A DNA stretch of 7,604 bases from an uncultured Actinomycetes bacterium. Lineage in GTDB: Bacteria > Actinomycetota > Actinomycetes > Nanopelagicales > Nanopelagicaceae. The notes under the pieces are model-generated. The model worked only from the letters and a program-made list of their open reading frames with translations. It made no database searches and was not told where the DNA came from. Position numbers and translations under genes: made by a program. Shown here piece after piece: positions 1-4,751 of the stretch (within the stretch, counting starts at the first letter, position 1; the number at the start of each line of letters is the position of its first letter). The DNA is taken from positions 1 to 7,604 of the forward strand of contig CAIUAO010000079.1 in NCBI GenBank assembly GCA_903897155.1. The letters run 5' to 3'.

Positions 1-15
1 CCACAGGTGTATGAG

Positions 16-810
16 ATGAAAACTATCCGCTTTTTAGACCGAACTATCGGGTGGATTTTGCCTGGGTTAGTTGGACTTGTTGCCTCAAAAATATTCGTTA
101 AACCTCGTGAAGTGAAATCTAGAAATATGAGTAGTTGGGCTCTGCTTCACTCTGCCGGTGACTATGTTGCTTGGGGTAAAAGTGTTGCAGGTGCAAATAA
201 GACGGTCTTAATTATTCATGGCTGGGAATCTCATGCCGGTCATATGAACATACTTGCAGAAGCTCTCAATGGCGCGGGGTTTAATGTTGTAGCAATGGAC
301 GCGCCAGCTCACGGTGACGCCAAAGGTAAAGCAACAAATGCTATTCAATTTGCTGCAGCGCTTATAAAAATATCGGCAGACCTTGGGCCATTTGATACGG
401 TTATTGGTCACTCGATGGGTGGCGGTGCGCTATTTATTGCACTCTCTGATGGACTAGAAATCAATAAAGTTGTAACAATCGGTTCGCCGTTCTTATTTTC
501 AGATGTCCTTGAGCGCTTTGCAAAATATATGGATTTACCACCACGGGCGCGCAAGAGTTTTATTGACCGTGTAGAGGCATTTACTGGACGTAGTTGGGAT
601 GAGACACGTGGAGATGTTGTAGCGCCAAAAGTAAAGCAGCCAACTCTTATTGTGCATGACCTCGACGATAAAGAGATTCCATTTTCAGATGCTCTGGCTC
701 TTGAAAAGGCGATTCCTAATGCCACTATTCTTAAAACTAATGGGCTTGGTCACCGAAGAATTTTGCGAGATAGAACTACTGCTACTGCAATTGCAGAGTG
801 GATTAAATAA
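16..810 (+). CDS. alpha/beta-fold hydrolase (serine hydrolase)
   Basis: A probable serine esterase or lipase-like hydrolase of the alpha/beta fold; the substrate cannot be told from sequence. Counting from the ATG at 16 (264 residues), the oxyanion-side motif HGWESHAGH lies at about 68-76. The nucleophile elbow GHSMGGG gives Ser133, and HDLDDKEIP supplies the likely acid Asp218. The catalytic His246 sits in GLGHRR near the C-terminus, so the triad is complete and in canonical order. A hydrophobic stretch at residues 11-28 (IGWILPGLVGLVASKIFV) could be a membrane anchor or an uncleaved signal. The ATG is preferred because AGGTG at 5-9 lies 6 nt before it. An in-frame GTG at 7 overlaps that AGGTG, and the frame is open to the window edge, so an upstream start is not excluded. 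The gene converges on the aldehyde dehydrogenase, leaving no room for a terminator between them. Confidence 0.88.
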   Translation: MKTIRFLDRTIGWILPGLVGLVASKIFVKPREVKSRNMSSWALLHSAGDYVAWGKSVAGANKTVLIIHGWESHAGHMNILAEALNGAGFNVVAMDAPAHGDAKGKATNAIQFAAALIKISADLGPFDTVIGHSMGGGALFIALSDGLEINKVVTIGSPFLFSDVLERFAKYMDLPPRARKSFIDRVEAFTGRSWDETRGDVVAPKVKQPTLIVHDLDDKEIPFSDALALEKAIPNATILKTNGLGHRRILRDRTTATAIAEWIK

Positions 811-815
811 TCTAC

Positions 816-2240
816 TTAGATCTCTACGCCAATATATTTACTCTCAAGAAATTCATGAATGCCGGCAAAGCCACCTTCGCGGCCTAACCCAGATTGCTTA
901 ACTCCGCCAAATGGCGCAGCGGGATCAGATATAACTCCTCGGTTGATAGCAACCATTCCAGACTCAAGTGCTTCTGCAGTGCGAATTGCTCGTTTGAGAT
1001 CGGCAGAAAATACATAACTGATAAGTCCATAGTCGGTGTCATTAGCTAGCGCAATCCCTTCTTCATCTGTATCAAAAAGCACGATTGGCGCAACTGGTCC
1101 AAATATTTCATGCGCCAAAATTGGATTCTCTTTTGTCACTGTAAGCACCGTTGCAGGATAGAAAGCTCCTTTACCATCAGGCTTTACTCCACCGAGGTTT
1201 ACTTTGCCACCCTTGGCCTTTGCTTCCTCAACTAAATCAGCAATTTTGTTACGCTCTTTAACAGAGACACTTGCACCCAACTGAGCACCTTCACTTAGTC
1301 CTGGCGCCATTTTAAGTTCTGACATTGCTTTGCTAAATTTTTGAGTAAATTCTTCTGCAACAGTGCGGGCAACTATGAATCGATTTGCTGCAGTACAAGC
1401 TGCGCCACCATTGCGCATCTTGGCGATCATTGCACCTTTTACCGCTTCATCAATATTTGCATCATCTAATACGACTACAGGTGCATTTCCACCTAGCTCC
1501 ATAGATGTTCGAAGAACAAGTTCTGATGACTCCTTAAGTAATCCTCTTCCTACTTCAGTCGATCCAGTAAATGAGAGATTGCGTACTCGCTTATCATGCA
1601 AAATCTTTGTCATCATGGGGCCAGTCTTTGAAGGCAAGATGTAATTAACTACTCCCGCTGGAACACCTGCTCTTTGCAAAATATCGACAACATAAATAGC
1701 TGTTAACGGAGTTTCGGTTGCTGGTTTTAACACTGCTGTGCAGCCAGCGGCAAGCGCTGGGGCTAATTTGCGAGTTGCCATTGCTGCTGGGAAATTCCAA
1801 GGCGTAATAAGTATTGAAACACCAATGGGTTGGTGCGTAACTAAGATTCTCTTATCTCCACTTGGTGAGTGCCTGAAATCTCCAGCTACGCGTGATGCCT
1901 CTTCAGAAAACCATCGAAAGAATTCGGCAGCATAGAGAACTTCACCTTTTGCATCAGTAAAAACTTTTCCATTCTCTCGGCTAATAATTTTTGCAATCTC
2001 ATCAGCCTCGTCGACCATAATTTCAAAAGCTTTACGTAGTATTTCAGCGCGCATACGCGGAGCACTTTTTGACCATGAAGGGAATGCGGCGTGGGCGGCA
2101 GCAACTGCGGCATCACACTCTTTGTCCCCCGCTGTTGAGACCTCGGCAATGACAGATTCATCTGATGGATCAATAACCGAAATACGTCCGTCACCCTCGA
2201 CCCACTGGCCAGCAATAAAGAGCTTAGTTTTCATCTCCAC
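816..2240 (-). CDS. gabD: succinate-semialdehyde dehydrogenase-type aldehyde dehydrogenase
   Basis: This enzyme oxidises an aldehyde, most likely succinate semialdehyde, to the acid with NAD(P)+. It would feed 4-aminobutyrate or polyamine breakdown into the TCA cycle in the cytosol. It is 474 residues, the usual length for the family. Visible motifs are PWNFP with Asn149 (oxyanion), LKPATETP with Lys172 (cofactor), FTGST at 224-228, and MELGGNAP with the general base Glu248. NGGAACTAANRF carries the catalytic Cys282, and EIFGP and PFGGVKQSGLGREGG follow near the C-terminus. The 34-residue Glu-to-Cys spacing is canonical. The residue three after Lys172 is Thr175 rather than Glu, which in this superfamily usually permits NADP+. 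The GTG at 2240 is chosen because a -10 box lies 6 nt upstream, which fits leaderless translation; the ATG at 2234 is the alternative. No GABA transaminase gene is adjacent, so the exact substrate is inferred from family resemblance. Confidence 0.88.
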   Translation of the reverse strand: MEMKTKLFIAGQWVEGDGRISVIDPSDESVIAEVSTAGDKECDAAVAAAHAAFPSWSKSAPRMRAEILRKAFEIMVDEADEIAKIISRENGKVFTDAKGEVLYAAEFFRWFSEEASRVAGDFRHSPSGDKRILVTHQPIGVSILITPWNFPAAMATRKLAPALAAGCTAVLKPATETPLTAIYVVDILQRAGVPAGVVNYILPSKTGPMMTKILHDKRVRNLSFTGSTEVGRGLLKESSELVLRTSMELGGNAPVVVLDDANIDEAVKGAMIAKMRNGGAACTAANRFIVARTVAEEFTQKFSKAMSELKMAPGLSEGAQLGASVSVKERNKIADLVEEAKAKGGKVNLGGVKPDGKGAFYPATVLTVTKENPILAHEIFGPVAPIVLFDTDEEGIALANDTDYGLISYVFSADLKRAIRTAEALESGMVAINRGVISDPAAPFGGVKQSGLGREGGFAGIHEFLESKYIGVEI

Positions 2241-2246
2241 GGGTAG

Positions 2247-2275
2247 ATCATATGACTTTTCAAATCTTCTGTCCT
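2247..2275 (-). promoter_or_regulatory. leaderless sigma-70-type promoter of the aldehyde dehydrogenase
   Basis: On the minus strand a -10 box TATGAT (2252-2247) is separated by 17 nt from AGGACA (2275-2270), which matches four of six bases of TTGACA. Six nt after the -10 box is the GTG at 2240, so transcription would begin at or beside the start codon. The only purine-rich stretch, GGAG at 2238-2235, abuts the ATG at 2234 with zero spacing and is unlikely to act as a ribosome binding site. This favours a leaderless mRNA. Confidence 0.62.
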
Positions 2276-2337
2276 TTTTCTCAGGTGGGGCACAAACCTC
2301 TCACAACTAGTCGTTCTACATTTCATCTAGATCAAGC

Positions 2338-2344
2338 AAAGGGG
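2338..2344 (+). promoter_or_regulatory. ribosome binding site of the 30-residue membrane peptide
   Basis: AAAGGGG lies 4 nt before the ATG at 2349 (6 nt if the core is taken as AAAGG). It is the main non-coding support for translation of this very short reading frame. Confidence 0.5.
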
Positions 2345-2348
2345 CAAT

Positions 2349-2441
2349 ATGAACAAGACATTTTTTGATGCGATGCTCCTAGGCCTTGGGGTATTTATCT
2401 CTGTTGGTGCAGTTATTTTTCAGACCGTCCTTGGAAAATAA
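2349..2441 (+). CDS. 30-residue single-pass membrane peptide, unknown function
   Basis: I do not recognise this product. The reading frame runs ATG to TAA and encodes 30 residues. It starts MNKTFFDAM, continues with a strongly hydrophobic core of about 19 residues (LLGLGVFISVGAVIFQTVL) and ends in GK. That is the layout of a single transmembrane helix with short tails. A purine-rich site AAAGGGG sits just upstream. The frame lies alone in the space between the divergent aldehyde dehydrogenase and the secreted lysine-rich protein. Its length and composition are like those of small accessory subunits of membrane complexes (for example CydX- or KdpF-like peptides), but I see no specific similarity to any of them and no partner gene nearby. 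I found no convincing promoter or terminator of its own. A chance reading frame cannot be excluded, although the hydrophobic block plus a ribosome binding site makes it credible. Confidence 0.5.
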   Translation: MNKTFFDAMLLGLGVFISVGAVIFQTVLGK

Positions 2442-2505
2442 GCCCACAGGCAAGATCCAGATCTGAGAAATTTCCGGTGAAAATCAAATAAAATATCTTC
2501 AAGTA

Positions 2506-2522
2506 TTGAGAAAAGTTCTCAA
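2506..2522 (+). promoter_or_regulatory. perfect 7+3+7 inverted repeat upstream of the secreted lysine-rich gene
   Basis: TTGAGAA-AAG-TTCTCAA is a perfect inverted repeat with 7-bp arms and a 3-nt centre, ending 27 nt before the ATG at 2550. A -10-like TAAAAT lies at 2489-2494, so the repeat would fall near the start of the transcript and could be a repressor operator or a small 5' hairpin. I cannot name the regulator, and no partner -35 is obvious. Confidence 0.4.
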
Positions 2523-2549
2523 ACATAGCTTTACTTACGAAAGGTAAAC

Positions 2550-2768
2550 ATGAAAAAAATATCACTCGCGGTATTGATCGCGGCGGCGCTTGCCGTCTCG
2601 TCATCGTCAGCATTTGCAGCAACACCAAAGCCACACGTAACAGGTGCTGCTGGAGCAGCTGAGGGAACGGCAAAGCATGAGATGTCAGAAACATCTGGAA
2701 CTCAAAAGGCTGAAGGATCAAAGAAAGTGAAGAAAGCTTCAAAGTCTGTCATAAAGAAAAAGAAGTAA
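2550..2768 (+). CDS. small secreted lysine-rich protein
   Basis: A 72-residue exported protein of unknown function. It opens with MKK, then a hydrophobic core (residues 4-16), a serine patch, and AFA before Ala24, which is a classic Sec signal peptide with cleavage near 23/24. The mature part of about 49 residues has no fold I recognise: an alanine/glycine/glutamate stretch (TGAAGAAEGTAKHE) followed by a very basic tail at 58-72 (KKVKKASKSVIKKKK). Such a tail would bind polyanions such as surface polysaccharide, teichoic-like polymer or nucleic acid, but that is inference. The start is supported by AAAGG at 2540-2544, 5 nt before the ATG. A perfect inverted repeat lies just upstream and a strong terminator just downstream, so the gene looks monocistronic. 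Similar exported Ala/Lys-rich content is found in the gene at 3269-3733. Confidence 0.78.
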   Translation: MKKISLAVLIAAALAVSSSSAFAATPKPHVTGAAGAAEGTAKHEMSETSGTQKAEGSKKVKKASKSVIKKKK

Positions 2769-2777
2769 CTTTATTTT

Positions 2778-2813
2778 AAAAAAGCCCTCCAATAATCTTG
2801 GTGGGCTTTTTTT
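2778..2813. terminator. strong bidirectional intrinsic terminator
   Basis: Six A, GCCC, then CCAA form one arm, a 5-nt loop TAATC follows, and TTGG, GGGC and a run of seven T form the other. The stem has about 14 paired bases broken by a single T/T mismatch. Because A and T runs flank both sides, it works on either strand. It ends the secreted lysine-rich gene (stop at 2766-2768) and the convergent hibernation factor gene (stop at 2819-2821). Confidence 0.9.
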
Positions 2814-2818
2814 ATGCC

Positions 2819-3151
2819 CTATTTTTTATCTCGAACACTTTCATGGTCAATATCTTTTGCTCTCTCATGCATCTTCCTAAACTGAAGTTCAAGGTTTTTC
2901 ACAGCGAGGTCAAAAGCAGCTAGATCGTTAAATCCTTCTGCTTCTCCCCTAACAAATGGTCCGCTTCCATGAGTTGTGAGGGTAACAATATGTGAGGACT
3001 TACCAAAGCGAGGATTAGCTTCGTGCTTAATCTCTACCTTGACGCCTTCTACCAAAACACTGAAGCGATCAAGTGATTTAAGTTTGTCAGTTGCTATGTC
3101 TTTAAAATCTTCTGCTAATACTGCTCCCCGGGGATGAAAGATGATCTCCAT
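2819..3151 (-). CDS. hpf: short ribosome hibernation promoting factor (HPF/RaiA family)
   Basis: A 110-residue protein matching the ribosome-binding domain of HPF/RaiA (beta-alpha-beta-beta-beta-alpha). In this family that domain binds the decoding centre of the 30S subunit and silences idle ribosomes. Visible landmarks are MEIIFHPRGAVLAEDFKDIA (strand and helix 1), VEGVKVEIKHEANPRFG, and HIVTLTTHGSGPFVRGEAEG. A second helix (FNDLAAFDLAVKNLELQFRKM) leads into a basic/acidic tail. The pattern of an EANPR-like motif, GPxVRxEA and AAxDLAVxxLE resembles the N-terminal half of actinobacterial long-form HPF. The C-terminal dimerisation domain typical of those proteins is absent, and the gene ends just before a terminator, so it is not a frameshifted remnant. 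The nearest Shine-Dalgarno (GGGAG, 3168-3164) is 12 nt from the ATG, so the message may instead be leaderless. Confidence 0.85.
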   Translation of the reverse strand: MEIIFHPRGAVLAEDFKDIATDKLKSLDRFSVLVEGVKVEIKHEANPRFGKSSHIVTLTTHGSGPFVRGEAEGFNDLAAFDLAVKNLELQFRKMHERAKDIDHESVRDKK

Positions 3152-3157
3152 AAATTG

Positions 3158-3186
3158 AAGTTACTCCCATTAGGGACGACATACAA
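3158..3186 (-). promoter_or_regulatory. possible leaderless promoter of the hibernation factor gene
   Basis: On the minus strand TTGTAT (3186-3181) and TAACTT (3163-3158) are 17 nt apart, and the -10-like box is followed after 6 nt by the ATG at 3151. Each hexamer matches its consensus at only three of six positions, so the case rests mainly on the spacing, which is the same as at the aldehyde dehydrogenase gene. Confidence 0.33.
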
Positions 3187-3268
3187 GGTGCGCCCGAGCC
3201 TTACGGATCATTTGAGTGAGATCACTAATAAAGGCTGCGAGCGCTCTTGCTTGTTTAGTTACTTACAT

Positions 3269-3733
3269 CTATGGCAGGAGCATCTTTAGGCGACGAAGCC
3301 CACGAGGCTTTACTGCTGCAGGAGCTTTGGTCTTTGGGGTCTTGACTGCTCTCGCAACCTTTGCCGCCTTAACGCCTGCAACTACGCCATTTGTGGTGGT
3401 TGGATCGATAGGCGCAACTGCTGGTGCTACTACCGCTGGCACTACTGCTGGCACTGCCTTTGCCTTCTTTGTTGCTACTACCTTCTTAGCTGCAGCCTTT
3501 TTGACTGGGGCTTTCTTTGCTACAGCAGCCTTTTTAGTAGCTACTTTCTTCACTGGAGCTTTCTTCACTGGAGCTTTCTTCACTGGAGCTTTCTTTGCAG
3601 CTGTTTGCGCTGCTGCCTTTGGAGCAGCAATTGCGCTACTTGATTCAAAAATTGCTGGAAGTAAAAGTGCTGAGATTAAAGCAACTCCGGCAGCGCTTTT
3701 GACCAATCGGGAATTAGTGAAACTTCTTTCCAT
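3269..3733 (-). CDS. exported alanine/lysine-rich protein with H1-like KKAPV repeats
   Basis: A 154-residue low-complexity protein of unknown function. Residues 1-37 look like a Sec signal peptide: basic start (MERSFTNSRLVK), hydrophobic core AAGVALISALLLPAIF, then SSSAIAA with cleavage near 36-37. Residues 38-92 are lysine/alanine repeats, including three tandem KKAPV units and variants (KKVAT, KKAAVA, KKAPV, KKAAA), like histone H1 or PAKKA-type tails. A Pro/Val/Ala hinge (about 93-112) and a further basic tail ending GLRRLKMLLP follow. H1-like repeats normally occur in cytoplasmic DNA-binding proteins; the leader suggests this one acts at the cell surface, perhaps on anionic polymers, which is inference. 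The ATG at 3733 is chosen because the signal peptide begins there and AGGAAAGG lies upstream, though its AAAGG is about 11 nt away. The frame stays open to 4060, but that extension antisense to the permease gene looks non-coding. Confidence 0.68.
   Translation of the reverse strand: MERSFTNSRLVKSAAGVALISALLLPAIFESSSAIAAPKAAAQTAAKKAPVKKAPVKKAPVKKVATKKAAVAKKAPVKKAAAKKVVATKKAKAVPAVVPAVVAPAVAPIDPTTTNGVVAGVKAAKVARAVKTPKTKAPAAVKPRGLRRLKMLLP
3546..3595 (-). repeat. three perfect 15-bp tandem repeats coding KKAPV units
   Basis: Three identical 15-bp units occupy 3546-3560, 3561-3575 and 3576-3590, followed by 5 bp of a fourth. Each encodes one KKAPV-type pentapeptide in frame. Flanking lysine-rich codons have diverged, so the perfect block looks like a recent in-frame expansion by slippage or unequal recombination. 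Confidence 0.9.
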
Positions 3734-3832
3734 TCTGATATTTACCTTTCCTAATTTCAGCAGGCATTCACCTACTCGAATAAAGGGATTCTTCTCACCT
3801 ATAAGCGGGCGCGGGTGATCATCAGGCGCCAC

Positions 3833-3842
3833 CTGTGCACAG
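3833..3842. promoter_or_regulatory. perfect 10-bp palindrome in the divergent promoter region
   Basis: CTGTGCACAG is its own reverse complement. It lies in the 139-bp gap between the exported lysine-rich gene (minus) and the ABC permease gene (plus), 31-40 nt before the permease ATG. That is about where a -35 element would sit for the weak -10 at 3860-3865. An operator for a dimeric regulator is plausible; the protein is unknown. Confidence 0.33.
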
Positions 3843-3859
3843 ATTTGCTCTTGGGATGG

Positions 3860-3865
3860 CAGACT
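3860..3865 (+). promoter_or_regulatory. possible -10 box of the polysaccharide export operon
   Basis: CAGACT lies 7 nt before the ATG at 3873, and there is no usable Shine-Dalgarno, which suggests a leaderless start. The box is weak (three of six consensus bases) and has no recognisable -35. It is supported by its likeness to the start of the acetyltransferase gene, where TAGACT precedes an ATGCCCAC start in the same way. Confidence 0.3.
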
Positions 3866-3872
3866 TACCCCC

Positions 3873-4751
3873 ATGCCCACGAACCAAGACTTTGTTTCCA
3901 AAGTGCAGGTTTTTGAGCCCCATAAGGCGTCCTTGCCGCCTCTCATTCCATATGTGAAGGAATTTTGGAGCCGCCGAACATTTGCGATTGAACTTGCTCG
4001 CTTTAATGACAAGGCCGAGTACCTTGGCTCACGCCTAGGAAAAGTTTGGCTAATTCTCAATCCACTACTTCTTGGGATTGTTTACTACGTCGTTATTGTC
4101 ATTATCCGCGGTGGTAGTGACCATAATGGCCTTACACGCTTAAATCATTTACTTATTGGACTTTTCACTTTTTACTTTGCACAAAGCACAGTCATGGCAG
4201 GTGCGCAATCAATTACTCTGGGAGGTCGCTTGATTTTAAATCAGGCCTTTCCACGCACACTATTGCCGTTTTCTTGCGCTATACAAGCTTTCAGAGAATT
4301 CCTCCCTACGATTCCTGTCTATGTACTGGTATTAGTTGTTGGGAAATGGATTTACCCAGCAACACAAATAGCAGGTATTTCATGGAACTTTTTATGGATT
4401 CCATTTATTATCGTGTGTATTGCCTTTACGGCATTTGGCTTAGCGCTTTTATTTGCAACTATGAATGTTTACTTCCGCGATACAAACAAACTTCTGACTT
4501 ACATCACTCGAATTTGGATGTATCTCTCTCCCATTCTTTGGCTTCCCTCTTCACTCCACGGCAAAGCCAAATTACTTCTTTATGTAAATCCTCTTGGCCC
4601 TGCTCTTACTGCAAATTCACGTGTGTGGATCGATGATACTGGCTTATCAAGAAATGTAATCGTGGGATGTATCTTTTGGGCAGTAACTTCAATGTGCGTC
4701 GGTGGTTACTTCTTTATTTCAAGGGAGCGCGACTTTGCGATCCGCATCTAA
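3873..4751 (+). CDS. ABC-2 type polysaccharide export permease (Wzm/TagG-like)
   Basis: The membrane half of an ABC exporter that carries a lipid-linked polysaccharide across the cytoplasmic membrane, working with the ATPase encoded next. It has 292 residues, close to the usual 260-290. A cytoplasmic N-terminus contains an amphipathic part (FWSRRTFAIELARFNDKAEY). About six membrane segments follow, near residues 58-79, 91-110, 137-160, 172-197, 210-224 and 262-283. Family landmarks are LGKVWLILNPLLLGIVYYVV, RTLLPFSCAIQAFREFLP, NVYFRDTNKLL, RIWMYLSPILW and NPLGPALTANSR. The first 25 or so residues, before the usual start of the domain, look like a short extension. The start at 3873 lacks a ribosome binding site, so either the message is leaderless or the true start is a little downstream. 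The stop overlaps the beginning of the ATPase gene, indicating translational coupling. Confidence 0.9.
   Translation: MPTNQDFVSKVQVFEPHKASLPPLIPYVKEFWSRRTFAIELARFNDKAEYLGSRLGKVWLILNPLLLGIVYYVVIVIIRGGSDHNGLTRLNHLLIGLFTFYFAQSTVMAGAQSITLGGRLILNQAFPRTLLPFSCAIQAFREFLPTIPVYVLVLVVGKWIYPATQIAGISWNFLWIPFIIVCIAFTAFGLALLFATMNVYFRDTNKLLTYITRIWMYLSPILWLPSSLHGKAKLLLYVNPLGPALTANSRVWIDDTGLSRNVIVGCIFWAVTSMCVGGYFFISRERDFAIRI
4723..4727 (+). promoter_or_regulatory. ribosome binding site that fixes a TTG start for the ATPase
   Basis: GGGAG lies 7 nt before the TTG at 4735, inside the permease coding sequence. Neither GTG 4702 nor GTG 4762/ATG 4765 has a comparable site, so it is the main reason for choosing the TTG start. 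Confidence 0.55.

Noticed and set aside
2231..2251. A six-codon upstream frame (MIYPWR) whose TGA overlaps the ATG at 2234
   Set aside because: Its ATG lies within the proposed -10 box, so it would not be on the mRNA if the promoter call is right, and it has no ribosome binding site. The overlap is probably chance.
2325..2332. Palindrome ATCTAGAT upstream of the 30-residue peptide gene
   Set aside because: An 8-bp AT-rich palindrome without symmetrical flanks is weak evidence. TACATT and TAGATC here were also considered as -10 boxes, but neither has a credible -35.
2458..2465. Palindrome CAGATCTG after the 30-residue peptide gene
   Set aside because: It has no loop or T run and is short enough to occur by chance, so it is not called a terminator or operator.
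3239..3246. Palindrome GAGCGCTC after the stop of the exported lysine-rich gene, considered as a terminator
   Set aside because: It has no loop and no T run follows on the minus strand. I see no convincing terminator in the 117-bp gap at 3152-3268.
3546..3595. A possible CRISPR-like repeat block
   Set aside because: The units are 15 bp, directly adjacent with no spacers, and in frame inside a low-complexity coding region.
3216..3818. A 200-codon plus-strand open frame rich in Ala, Phe and Thr
   Set aside because: It is the antisense shadow of the lysine/alanine-rich gene; the repeats read backwards give Phe/Ala runs. The minus-strand frame has a proper signal peptide and the expected composition, while this one lacks a ribosome binding site and a recognisable fold.
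3734..4060. An N-terminal extension of the exported lysine-rich protein
   Set aside because: The frame is open but lies partly antisense to the permease gene, reads as arginine/serine-rich nonsense, and would bury the signal peptide in the middle of the protein.
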